Source of the DNA: JBMYYR01 sp049609625
GTDB taxonomy: Bacteria > Bacteroidota > Bacteroidia > Flavobacteriales > CAJXXR01
Assembly: GCA_049609625.1 (NCBI GenBank)
Contig: JBMYYR010000014.1
Location: 1-38,823 of the forward strand
DNA: 38,823 nt
Reading direction: 5' to 3'
The notes beneath the pieces are model-generated. The model searched no databases and was not told the origin of the DNA. It saw nothing but the letters and a program-made list of their open reading frames with translations. This document shows, in pieces, positions 18,267 through 26,102 of the stretch (position 1 is the first letter of the stretch; every line of letters starts with the position of its first letter). Made by a program: the position numbers and the translations under genes.

Positions 18267-18527
18267 TTGTTAAAGACGATACTAATCATTGCCTTTATTT
18301 ATTATTTGATTAAATTCATTTCGCCTTTCATCAAGCGTTTTATTCTGCGTAAGCTAGGCGAAAAAGTAAATGAACAAATGAACAGAGGCTTCAATCCGAA
18401 TCAAAATTACCAAAACCAAGATCCCAGAAAAGATGGCGAAGTGCGGGTCGAAAAACCAGCATCACATCAAAAAAAGAAGGCTAAAACCGAAAATCTTGGC
18501 GAGTATACCGATTTTGAAGAGTTATAA
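18267..18527 (+). CDS. DUF4834-family small membrane protein (TTG start)
   Basis: 86 residues. One N-terminal membrane helix (LKTILIIAFIYYLIKFISPF) is followed by a basic, soluble tail rich in Lys, Gln and Asn that ends YTDFEEL. Start choice: TTG at 18267 gives the M-L-K-T-I-L-I beginning typical of DUF4834, whereas the first in-frame ATG lies after the membrane segment. It sits 15 bases after one ABC exporter and 62 bases before another, so it may be an accessory of either. The family has no known function. The rare start and small size suggest it is made at lower level than its neighbours. Confidence 0.8.
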   Translation: MLKTILIIAFIYYLIKFISPFIKRFILRKLGEKVNEQMNRGFNPNQNYQNQDPRKDGEVRVEKPASHQKKKAKTENLGEYTDFEEL

Positions 18528-18589
18528 ATCTTTCAAAATGAGGATTCACTAGCTAAATTCGTTTAGTTTTGTAGCTCCAATACCCTTTC

Positions 18590-20422
18590 ATGAAGAATCT
18601 CAAACGTATTCTGGCTTACATCAAACCCTATAAAAGTTTAGCTATTCTAAACATTGTTGGCAATGTGTTGGCAGTTGTTTTTGGCTTATTTACCTTCCTG
18701 ATTTTAGGAAAAGTAATAGGTGTTTTATTCGAGATTACTGAAAAAAACACAAACGCTCTAGCCCCGCAAGCTGATTTTTTAGAAACCTGGAAATACAACC
18801 TAGACCAGTTTTTGAATGATTTAATACTGGCAGGCGACAAAAACGACACCTTACTTTACGTTAGTATTTTGCTGATTTTGAGCTTCTTATTCAAAAATGT
18901 ATTTCGATACGCCGCTCAATATGTTCTTGCACCGCTGCGCTCGGGAGTTCTGCGAGACATCCGAATGGCATTGCATCGAAAAATCATGAAACTTCCCATT
19001 TCCTATTTTTCCGAAAAAAGCAAAGGAGACCTCATTACACGCACCACCGCTGATGTTATCGAAATCGAATGGTCGGTAATTAGCATCTTAGAATTACTCA
19101 TCAGAGATCCATTTACCATTCTTTCTACCATCGGTCTAATGGTCGTCATCAGCTGGAAACTAACTCTTTTTGTTTTTATTTTCTTGCCTTTGGCTGGCTT
19201 TATTGTAGGCAGAGTGGGCAAAGTACTCAAACATATTTCTGGCGAAGGTCAAAAACAAATGTCGGTTATGGTTTCTATTTTAGAAGAGAATTTATCGGCT
19301 CTAAAAATCATTAAAGCCTTTACGGCGGAAGAAAAAATGAATAGCCGTTTTGAAAAAGAAAACGAAACCTTTACTCAAATTAATAATGCTTTAAAACGGC
19401 GACACGATTTGGCTTCGCCAGTGAGCGAGTTTCTGGGCGCCACCATCATTTGTATCGTCTTTTGGTATGGCGGCAACTTGATTTTTAATGACCAAAACGC
19501 CTCTCTTACTCCCGATTTATTCATTACCTATATCGGTTTGTTTTACCAGCTTTTGGCGCCAAGCAAAAACATATCGCAAGCCTATATCAAACTTCAAAAA
19601 GGCTCGGCATCTATTGACCGAATTCTTCAAGTTTTAGACGCCGAAGAAGAAGTTGATGAAAATGGTAGTTTTGAACCCATTTCAGGTTTCAATCATAGTA
19701 TTGAGTTCAAAAATGTTGATTTCACTTACCCCAACACCACAAAAAAAGTGTTGAAAAACATCAATTTTGAAATCAAAAAAGGACAAACTATTGCTTTGGT
19801 TGGGCAATCTGGTTCGGGAAAATCTACCTTGGCAGATCTTTTAGCCAGGTATTATGATATTGATTCTGGTCAGATTTTAATTGACGGAAAAGACATTAAA
19901 ACCATTGATATTCAGAGTCTAAGAAGTTTATTTGGCATCATTAGCCAAGAGTCTATTTTGTTTAACGACAGTGTAGAAAACAACCTGACCTTAGGTGTTG
20001 ATCATTATAGCCAAGACCAACTGTATGCGGCGGCTCAAAATGCCAATGCCATGGAGTTTATTTCTAAAAACGATGAAGGCTTTTCTGCAAATGTTGGCGA
20101 AAGAGGCGGTAACATTTCGGGCGGACAACGCCAAAGATTGTCGATTGCAAGGGCCATTTTGCCTCAGCCCCAACTTTTAATTATGGACGAAGCCACCTCG
20201 GCACTCGACACCGAAAGCGAGCGTTTGGTGCAGGATGCATTAGATAAGTTGCTGGAAAACAGCACAAGTTTGGTGATTGCGCACCGGCTTTCTACCATCA
20301 TCAATGCCGATCGGATTTTAGTTTTGCATGAGGGCGAACTTGTTGAATCAGGTTCTCATCAAGAATTGTTGCACAAGAACAGATTTTATGCTAAATTGCA
20401 TCAAATGCAAAACATCACTTAA
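18590..20422 (+). CDS. ABC transporter, fused permease and ATPase (MsbA-like)
   Basis: 610 residues, same architecture as the exporter at 16464-18251 but clearly diverged. A longer first periplasmic loop (about residues 48-95, charged and polar) separates helices 1 and 2. The ATPase has Walker A GQSGSGKST (about 404), GIISQESILFND, signature ISGGQRQR (about 509), Walker B LLIMDEATSALD and switch IAHRLST, all intact. In Bacteroidota this subtype is often listed as a lipid A or phospholipid exporter candidate, but I cannot tell it apart from other MsbA-like proteins. TAGTTTTG about 30 bases upstream could be its own promoter box. A long stem-loop overlaps its stop codon. Confidence 0.94.
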   Translation: MKNLKRILAYIKPYKSLAILNIVGNVLAVVFGLFTFLILGKVIGVLFEITEKNTNALAPQADFLETWKYNLDQFLNDLILAGDKNDTLLYVSILLILSFLFKNVFRYAAQYVLAPLRSGVLRDIRMALHRKIMKLPISYFSEKSKGDLITRTTADVIEIEWSVISILELLIRDPFTILSTIGLMVVISWKLTLFVFIFLPLAGFIVGRVGKVLKHISGEGQKQMSVMVSILEENLSALKIIKAFTAEEKMNSRFEKENETFTQINNALKRRHDLASPVSEFLGATIICIVFWYGGNLIFNDQNASLTPDLFITYIGLFYQLLAPSKNISQAYIKLQKGSASIDRILQVLDAEEEVDENGSFEPISGFNHSIEFKNVDFTYPNTTKKVLKNINFEIKKGQTIALVGQSGSGKSTLADLLARYYDIDSGQILIDGKDIKTIDIQSLRSLFGIISQESILFNDSVENNLTLGVDHYSQDQLYAAAQNANAMEFISKNDEGFSANVGERGGNISGGQRQRLSIARAILPQPQLLIMDEATSALDTESERLVQDALDKLLENSTSLVIAHRLSTIINADRILVLHEGELVESGSHQELLHKNRFYAKLHQMQNIT

Positions 20423-20503
20423 CTTTTGGAAAGTAGAACAAGTTAAACGTGGATTATCTCCTTTTTTCAGAACTGTTTAGCCCAGCTTTCCAAAAGTTTT
20501 TTT
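20421..20503 (+). terminator. Long-loop stem terminator after the ABC exporter
   Basis: A perfect 13-bp stem (20421-20433 with 20486-20498) followed by a T-run to about 20503. The loop is unusually long (52 bases) and may fold further. The stem begins in the stop codon of the exporter. Confidence 0.6.
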
Positions 20504-20551
20504 ATTGCAAGCTTTTGTTTCGCTCAACCTCTTTTTCCAAACCTTAATATT

Positions 20552-20953
20552 ATGCAAAAAATAGAACACATTGGCATCGCTGTCAAAGACCTTGAGGCGT
20601 CCAAGGAATTATATACCAAGCTTTTAGATACACCGCCATACAAAGAAGAAGTGGTGGAAAGCGAAGCCGTAACAACCTGTTTTTATCAAGTTGGCGAAAG
20701 CAAAATAGAACTTCTAGAATCTACCGACGAGCAGTCGGCCATCTCAAAATTCATCAACAAAAAAGGCGAAGGCATTCATCATATTGCCTACGCTGTTGAA
20801 GACATTTACAAAGAAATGAAACGTTTAGAAGACGAAGGTTTCATTTTGCTCAACAAAGAACCCAAACGTGGTGCCGACAATAAATTAGTCTGTTTTTTAC
20901 ACCCAAAATCTGCTGGCGGTGTCTTGGTGGAACTTTGTCAGGATTTGAGCTAA
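20552..20953 (+). CDS. mce: Methylmalonyl-CoA epimerase
   Basis: 133 residues, standard length. A VOC-fold enzyme that interconverts the S and R forms of methylmalonyl-CoA in the propionate/succinate route. Metal-ligand segments are in place: IEHIGIAVKDLEAS (first His), HHIAYAVEDIYKEM (second His) and GGVLVELCQD (Glu). EEVVESEAVTTCFYQVGESKIELLE is split in typical fashion across the two beta-alpha-beta halves. No methylmalonyl-CoA mutase or carboxylase gene is nearby, so the partner enzymes must be elsewhere. It lies downstream of the ABC exporter behind a terminator and so is probably independently transcribed. The B12-dependent mutase it would serve fits with the B12-dependent ribonucleotide reductase in this window. 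Confidence 0.93.
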   Translation: MQKIEHIGIAVKDLEASKELYTKLLDTPPYKEEVVESEAVTTCFYQVGESKIELLESTDEQSAISKFINKKGEGIHHIAYAVEDIYKEMKRLEDEGFILLNKEPKRGADNKLVCFLHPKSAGGVLVELCQDLS

Positions 20954-20980
20954 CACCTTGATTTTGATGACTAAACTTTG

Positions 20981-21011
20981 TTGGATTTTCTTAAAAAAAG
21001 TACTACATTTG
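20981..21011 (+). promoter_or_regulatory. Orphan promoter-like site upstream of the TA locus
   Basis: TTG (20981-20983), a 20-base spacer and TACATTTG (21004-21011) match the Bacteroidota consensus, but no gene starts within the next 140 bases. It may give a long leader for the toxin operon or be a relic. Confidence 0.4.
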
Positions 21012-21035
21012 GTTTTTATTTGTTGCTATTCTTTA

Positions 21036-21068
21036 TTGTGATGTGTAGTGCGTCCTGTTTAATTATTG
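21036..21068. repeat. Degenerate direct repeat, left copy
   Basis: TTGTGATGTGT (21036-21046) is identical to 23555-23565. After 7 extra bases, CCTGTTTAATTATTG (21054-21068) matches 12 of 15 bases at 23566-23580. The two copies bracket the toxin-antitoxin pair and the T9SS gene. Confidence 0.4.
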
Positions 21069-21122
21069 GCGTAACAAAGTATGAAAATCAATAAAGTTTC
21101 CATATAATTCAACTTTTTTTGT

Positions 21123-21130
21123 TAGCTTTG
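21123..21130 (+). promoter_or_regulatory. -7 box of the toxin-antitoxin operon
   Basis: TAGCTTTG, an exact TAnnTTTG match, lies 27 bases before the ATG at 21157. This favours 21157 as the ancestral toxin start. Confidence 0.45.
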
Positions 21131-21156
21131 TTAAAATAAAACGATACGTAAACTGA

Positions 21157-21495
21157 ATGAAACCAAAATTTGAAGTCGTTTTTCTTGAGTAAGCTATTGA
21201 CTTTATGTCCAAATTGGATGCTAAAGCAAAAAAGAAAATATATTACAATTTGGATAAAGCGAAACTCGAAAATGATCCAAAATTGTTTAAGAAACTGACG
21301 GATGATATTTGGGAATTTAGAACACTTTATCAAGGGATTCAATATAGACTCTTTGCATTTTGGGACAAAACTGAAAAAACAGATACGCTAGTTTTATCAA
21401 CCCATGGCATGATTAAAAAAGTAAGTAAAGTACCGAAAGCGGAAATTGAGAAAGCATTGAACATTAGGGCTGAATATTTTGACGAACAAACTTGA
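21157..21495 (+). pseudogene. HigB-type (Gp49/RelE-like) toxin with stop at codon 12
   Basis: From ATG 21157 the frame reads MKPKFEVVFLE, then TAA (21190-21192), then AIDFMSKLDAKAKKKIYYN and on without further breaks to the TGA at 21493-21495. Joined across the stop, the 113-codon reading gives a complete HigB-like toxin: the first beta strand and helix, FRTLYQGIQYRLFAFWD, and the closing LVLSTHGMIKKVSKVP and EIEKALNIRAEYF. A single base change (GAA or CAA to TAA) explains the break. The remaining start, ATG 21205, yields 96 residues without the first strand. HigB toxins cut ribosome-bound mRNA. This one is probably inactive, unless it is read through or the short form works. The antitoxin follows after 4 bases. 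Confidence 0.75.
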
Positions 21496-21499
21496 AATT

Positions 21500-21826
21500 A
21501 TGGGAACAAAGCATAAAAAAATAATGACACTTGACCAAATGAAGGACAAAGACATCGGTAAAGTTGGAACAGCAGAACGTGATAAATACGAATTTGACTT
21601 GCGAATGGAAGTTCTTGGAGATATGATAAAATCTGTCCGAAAGGAAAGAAAATTGACACAAGAGCAACTCGGAGAATTAATCGGAGTTCAAAAATCGCAA
21701 ATCTCTAAATTGGAACGAAATACTAAAAATGTAACTATCGAAACGATTTTAAAAGTATTTAGAGCATTAAAAGCAAATGTTCGATTTAGCGTTGAAATGA
21801 GCGAATTTGAATTTAAACTAAGCTAA
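21500..21826 (+). CDS. HigA-like XRE-family antitoxin
   Basis: 108 residues from ATG 21500; an in-frame TTG at 21479 overlaps the toxin and is less likely. A helix-turn-helix XRE domain covers about 43-98: MIKSVRKERKLTQEQLGELI, then GVQKSQISKLERNTKNVT. The N-terminal part (GTKHKKIMTLDQMKDKDIGK) is typical of antitoxins in this toxin-first arrangement and would contact the toxin. It should neutralise HigB and repress the operon from its own promoter. It starts 4 bases after the toxin stop, as in higBA. Unlike the toxin its frame is intact, which suggests that it is retained as a regulator or for protection against related toxins. Confidence 0.85.
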   Translation: MGTKHKKIMTLDQMKDKDIGKVGTAERDKYEFDLRMEVLGDMIKSVRKERKLTQEQLGELIGVQKSQISKLERNTKNVTIETILKVFRALKANVRFSVEMSEFEFKLS

Positions 21827-21942
21827 TACAGAGTGCTTCCATTGAATATAATGGAGGTATGGATTTGCCTTTAAATCATCCCTGTAACGGCTTTTCTATT
21901 GAAACACCTTCAACTATGTGTTACTATTAAAATCAAACAATT

Positions 21943-23529
21943 ATGAAAATTTATAAAACCTACTTATCCATTTTTTTTGCTGTAGTATTTAGTTTAGCTG
22001 CTCAGGCACAAACCTTAGAACCAGTTTATAATTACATTACACCCTATGGTTCCAATCAGGTAAAAATACAATGGGAGTTTGAATCAACTTTTGAACAGCT
22101 AAATATTGATTCTTTTACTTATGAACTAAATTTAGAAAATGCTGATGAAACCAGTTCATATTATCAAGAAATAACAGCCCCAGTTTTTGAATCATCCACA
22201 GTTTTTTCAACTACTGATAGCGTAATTTGGGACCCGGTTTTGGGCGACAGTACATTCTATAATATTCTTGAATACCATTATACTAGCGAAACAATAGTTC
22301 CAGTTCCTGATAGATATTATACCCATGATGTAATTTATGATGCGGTCTCGTATGATAAACTATTAGGAACAGGTGTTAATTATTTTTATGATGAGTTGAA
22401 GTATAATCCTTCATATCCCATCTATTACTATAATCCTAATCTTTACAGTATCCATAATATATCTCCTGATTCTGTAAAGATGGTTTCAATAAATCCAACT
22501 CCCGATTATTTTGCATATCAAACTACTGTAAATGGAACACCTTTTAATTATGACAGTATTTATCCAGTTACGACTCCTTATGCCTACTTATTTTGGGATT
22601 ATAATCCTATTACCTTACAGCCATATAGTCTTTTTCCACCTCCAACTGTTCATTATCCAAGCCCAGGAGCTGAAGTTGAAAATAGTCTTTTGATAACTTT
22701 TCCTGATACTATTCCTGATTACTTCCACTTAAGAACACAATTTCTTAGCTTTAAAAATGTACTTTTCTACCCCGTCTACAGTCAAGAAATCTGTTTAGGC
22801 GATCAATTTGAAGTCAATGGCGAGGTTGTTGTTAGTTCGGGCTTATACCTAGACAGCCTAACAACCACTTTGGGAACAGATAGTTTGGTAGGAAGAAAAA
22901 TCACCGTACAACCTTTCTTGTATTCAGACACGGTATCGGCAACGGTTTGTGCTACCGATGGTTTTGAGTTTTTTGGCGCAAACTATAATCAAACAGGTTT
23001 CTATAATGTGGTAAAAGGTGCTAATTGCGACAGTGCTCACTTTTTGGATTTAGAATCTATCCTTATTTCAAACGTCATTACTTCAGACCAAAATAACATT
23101 TTGACTTATAGCGCACCAAATCCTGGTTATAGCTATCAATGGTTAGATGAGTTGACAGGTTTAGCCGTTTCGGGAGCAACTTCTCCGAGTTTTTCGCCGA
23201 CTAACAACAGCAGTTATGCGCTCGAGATTACTTTTAATGGCTGTTCGGTAACTTCCAATGCTATTTTAACCAACATCGGTTTAGAGGATTTGGAAGATGG
23301 CATAATTTGCACACCAAATCCCTTCAAAAACAACATTAATTTGTCATTCGGCGAAAGCCCAGAAAGCGGCACAATACGTTTTTATGATCTCAATGCTAAA
23401 TTGGTTTATGAGCAAGATTTTGAGCATCAAAATGAAGTTCTGGTAACAACTTCTAGCTTGCCAAAAGGGATTTACATCATCGAAATAAAAACAGCAGAGG
23501 CGCTTTATCAGAAAAAGATGGTGAAGTGA
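21943..23529 (+). CDS. Secreted T9SS protein of unknown function
   Basis: 528 residues. Signal peptide MKIYKTYLSIFFAVVFSLAA ending AQAQ. Residues about 25-275 form an unusual Tyr-, Pro- and Ser-rich region (for example YYNPNLYSIHNISP and FPPPTVHYPSPGAE) without known domains. From about 285, SQEICLGDQFEVNGEVV begins an Ig-like repeat of the kind common in gliding-bacteria surface proteins. The C-terminus is a T9SS type A sorting domain (CTPNPFKNNINLSFGE, then LPKGIYIIEIKTAEALYQKK). It is therefore expected at the surface or in the medium. It follows the toxin-antitoxin pair by 116 bases, and both lie between copies of a degenerate direct repeat, so they may have arrived together. Confidence 0.85.
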   Translation: MKIYKTYLSIFFAVVFSLAAQAQTLEPVYNYITPYGSNQVKIQWEFESTFEQLNIDSFTYELNLENADETSSYYQEITAPVFESSTVFSTTDSVIWDPVLGDSTFYNILEYHYTSETIVPVPDRYYTHDVIYDAVSYDKLLGTGVNYFYDELKYNPSYPIYYYNPNLYSIHNISPDSVKMVSINPTPDYFAYQTTVNGTPFNYDSIYPVTTPYAYLFWDYNPITLQPYSLFPPPTVHYPSPGAEVENSLLITFPDTIPDYFHLRTQFLSFKNVLFYPVYSQEICLGDQFEVNGEVVVSSGLYLDSLTTTLGTDSLVGRKITVQPFLYSDTVSATVCATDGFEFFGANYNQTGFYNVVKGANCDSAHFLDLESILISNVITSDQNNILTYSAPNPGYSYQWLDELTGLAVSGATSPSFSPTNNSSYALEITFNGCSVTSNAILTNIGLEDLEDGIICTPNPFKNNINLSFGESPESGTIRFYDLNAKLVYEQDFEHQNEVLVTTSSLPKGIYIIEIKTAEALYQKKMVK

Positions 23530-23554
23530 TACAATCGGACATCATCATCTTTTG

Positions 23555-23580
23555 TTGTGATGTGTCTTGTTTAGTTGTTG
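23555..23580. repeat. Degenerate direct repeat, right copy
   Basis: Right partner of 21036-21068: TTGTGATGTGT, then CTTGTTTAGTTGTTG, lacking the 7-base insert of the left copy. It is followed directly by nested palindromes. Confidence 0.4.
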
Positions 23581-23738
23581 TAAAACCTTGTTTATATTCC
23601 TTCGTTGATATTTCTTTATTTTTCTTCATGTTCGGTTTAATAGCGAACATGAAGAAAAACCTTTCAAACAGTAATTGATTGTTTTACAAGGTTTTAACGT
23701 CAGGCATCGAAAAGGGCGGTCGTTTGTCTTTTTCGATG
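23581..23738. repeat. Nested palindromes in the 3' intergenic gap
   Basis: Outer 11-bp arms TAAAACCTTGT (23581-23591) and 23686-23696 enclose an inner perfect 16-bp hairpin (23619-23634 with 23644-23659, loop GTTTAATAG). A third 9-bp repeat CATCGAAAA/TTTTCGATG lies at 23705-23713 and 23730-23738. The inner stem ends in T on the left and A on the right, so neither strand gives a U-run and it is not a canonical terminator. The rest of the 313-base gap 23530-23842 holds nothing I can name. Confidence 0.55.
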
Positions 23739-23842
23739 GACATCCAATGTGTAATTTTAGCGATGTTGATGACAGTAAGACAATCCAGCTTCCCTTAGTG
23801 ATGCCGTCCAAAAAAAATTGTCGATAATACAACGAGTTTTTG

Positions 23843-25756
23843 TTAGCTTAAAAGCTTATCATCAATAATAGACTGAATAACTTCGGGATTCAACAGCGTA
23901 GAAATATCGCCCAAATCATGGAGTTCATGCTGTGCAATTTTTCGCAAAATACGCCTCATAATCTTTCCTGAGCGTGTTTTTGGCAAGCCAATAGTGAATT
24001 GAATTTTGTCTAACTTGGCTATTGGTCCGATGTGATCGCTAATCAGTTGATTGATTTCTTTTTTGATGCTCTCTTGATGTTGACTTTCGCCGAGGTCTTT
24101 CAAAATCACAAAACCATATAAAGCATTGCCTTTCACATCATGCGGAAAGCCAACAATGGCAGATTCAGCGACGGCCGGATGCTCATTTATGGCATCTTCT
24201 ATCGGAGCTGTTCCCAAATTATGTCCAGACACAATAATCACATCATCTACCCGACCTGTGATTCTGTAATAGCCAACTTCATCGCGCAAAGCGCCATCGC
24301 CAGAAAAATACATATTGTCAAAAGCCGAAAAATAGGTTTCTTTATAACGCTGATGGTTTCCCCAAATGGTTCTCGCCATACTTGGCCAAGGAAATTTAAT
24401 ACACAAGCTTCCTTCTGACTGATTTTCAGTTAGTTCATCGCCATTCTCATCCATCAACGCAGGTTGAATCCCGATGAAAGGTAGTGTGGCATAAGTCGGT
24501 TTTGTTGGGGTAACATAAGGAATTGGCGTAATCATAATACCGCCTGTTTCGGTTTGCCACCAGGTGTCGACAATCGGACTTTTTTTGTTTCCCACATTGT
24601 CGTTATACCAATGCCAAGCCTCTTCATTTATGGGTTCGCCAACCGAACCGAGCACCTTTAGCGAGCTTAAATCGTACTTTTCAACCAAAGCCGTGTCGTG
24701 TTTTGCCAAAGCTCTGATGGCAGTTGGCGCGGTATAAAATTGATTGACTTTGTGCTTTTCAACAATTTGCCAAAAACGTCCAAAATCGGGATAACTCGGA
24801 ATACCTTCGAACATCACCGTAGTGGCGCCATTCGCCAAAGGGCCATAAACAATATAAGAATGTCCTGTAATCCAACCAATGTCGGCAGTGCACCAATAGA
24901 TGTCGTTTTCTTTGTATTGAAATACATTTTTGAAACTATAGGCGGTGTAAACCATATAACCTGCCGAACTATGTACCATACCTTTTGGTTTGCCCGTAGA
25001 ACCAGACGTATAGAGAATAAATAGCGGATCTTCGGCATCCATAAGCTCAGCTTGACCTTCTTTCGACGCTTTATCCAAAAGTTCTTGAAGCCAAACATCT
25101 CTTCCAGCTTTCATATTAACTTCAGAGTGAATGCGTTTTGCCACCAAAACGTGCTTTATTCCAGGACAAGATTCCAAAGCTTCATCGGCAATAGATTTTA
25201 GATCGATGGTTTTTGAACCTCGAAAAGATCCATCGGCAGTAATGAGTAATTTACAATCGCAATCATTGATACGACTAGCTAAAGCTTTAGCCGAAAAGCC
25301 AGCGAAAACCACCGAATGTATGGCCCCAATACGGGCGCAAGCCAAAACCGAAATCGCTAATTCGGGAATCATAGGCACATAAATACAAACCCGATCGCCT
25401 TTTTTTACTCCTTTATCTTTCAGTACATTAGCAAACTGATTGACACGTTCGTAAAGTTGTCGATACGTGATGTGTTCAGCATCTTCGTCGGGATTGTTTG
25501 GCTCAAAAATGATAGCGGTTTTATCGCCTCGGGTTGCCAAATGTCGGTCGATACAATTTTCTGTAATGTTCAATTTGGCACCTTCAAACCATTTCACTTC
25601 TGGCTTAGAAAAATCCCAAGAAAGCGCCTTATCCCATTTTTTTCTCCACAAAAAATGCTCTTCAGCTATTTCTTCCCAAAATTGTTCAGGCTCTCGAACT
25701 GATTTTCGATACACCTGATAATATTCTTCTAAATGTTTGATGTGGTAATTACTCAT
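23843..25756 (-). CDS. acs: Acetate--CoA ligase (acetyl-CoA synthetase)
   Basis: 637 residues, full length for Acs. Makes acetyl-CoA from acetate, ATP and CoA through acetyl-AMP. Landmarks: YTSGSTGKPKGMVHS (P-loop, about residue 250), DIGWITGHSYIVYGPL, WWQTETGGIMITPIP (about 400; the Trp in this motif limits the pocket to acetate), YRITGRVDDVIIVSGHNLGT (hinge and CoA region), and KTRSGKIMRRILRKIA with the catalytic lysine near residue 600, whose acetylation normally regulates the enzyme. The N-terminal ACAS_N region is present (YHIKHLEEYYQVYRKSV). All catalytic motifs are intact. It is convergent with the T9SS gene and appears monocistronic. Confidence 0.96.
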   Translation of the reverse strand: MSNYHIKHLEEYYQVYRKSVREPEQFWEEIAEEHFLWRKKWDKALSWDFSKPEVKWFEGAKLNITENCIDRHLATRGDKTAIIFEPNNPDEDAEHITYRQLYERVNQFANVLKDKGVKKGDRVCIYVPMIPELAISVLACARIGAIHSVVFAGFSAKALASRINDCDCKLLITADGSFRGSKTIDLKSIADEALESCPGIKHVLVAKRIHSEVNMKAGRDVWLQELLDKASKEGQAELMDAEDPLFILYTSGSTGKPKGMVHSSAGYMVYTAYSFKNVFQYKENDIYWCTADIGWITGHSYIVYGPLANGATTVMFEGIPSYPDFGRFWQIVEKHKVNQFYTAPTAIRALAKHDTALVEKYDLSSLKVLGSVGEPINEEAWHWYNDNVGNKKSPIVDTWWQTETGGIMITPIPYVTPTKPTYATLPFIGIQPALMDENGDELTENQSEGSLCIKFPWPSMARTIWGNHQRYKETYFSAFDNMYFSGDGALRDEVGYYRITGRVDDVIIVSGHNLGTAPIEDAINEHPAVAESAIVGFPHDVKGNALYGFVILKDLGESQHQESIKKEINQLISDHIGPIAKLDKIQFTIGLPKTRSGKIMRRILRKIAQHELHDLGDISTLLNPEVIQSIIDDKLLS

Positions 25757-25868
25757 AAAATCTTAGGCTAGGTTGTTATCAAAGCCCAAAATACTATTTT
25801 TTGATGAGTTTTTTAATGGTGGATTAGAGAATGTGATTTTTTTTGTGTCAAGAGCAAGGGGTATTCAG

Positions 25869-26014
25869 GTCATTGCGGGCTCCGACCCGCAATCTCACGC
25901 CATGTTTACGCATTGTAATGCCACGCCCGAAATACGCAGGGCAAGCGCAATGACCGTGTATGTCTGCTGTGGGATTGCGGGTCGGGCCCGCAATGACAGA
26001 GACACCCGCAATGA
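25869..26014. repeat. MITE-like GC-rich element with terminal inverted repeats
   Basis: The left arm starts GTCATTGCGGGCTCCGACCC (25869-25896). The right arm (25971-25997) is its reverse complement apart from one missing base and one or two changes near the inner end. One extra CCCGCAATGAC follows at 26004-26014 and another partial copy lies inside. It is far more GC-rich than its surroundings and fills most of the 346-base gap between acs and the lipoprotein gene. A related, decayed copy is at 30022-30120. Confidence 0.65.
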
Positions 26015-26046
26015 CCATACTTTTCGCAACAAGGGCTTGTAAGCCC

Positions 26047-26075
26047 TTGCAACTATCAAAAAAACACTATATTTG
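26047..26075 (+). promoter_or_regulatory. Promoter of the 26103 lipoprotein gene
   Basis: TTG (26047-26049), an 18-base spacer and TATATTTG (26068-26075) form the best Bacteroidota promoter match in the window, 27 bases before ATG 26103. It lies just past the GC-rich repeat and rules out the in-frame TTG at 26073 as a start. Confidence 0.7.
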
Positions 26076-26102
26076 CCCAACACATCGACAATCCAAAATA
26101 CT

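Noticed and set aside
21479..21826. TTG start giving a 115-residue antitoxin
   Set aside because: It would overlap the toxin end; ATG 21500, 4 bases after the toxin stop, is the better start.
23626..23832. 68-residue minus-strand ORF in the gap before acs
   Set aside because: It is built on the palindromes and has no recognisable domain. A short plus-strand frame ending near 23789 looks slightly protein-like but is too short to call.
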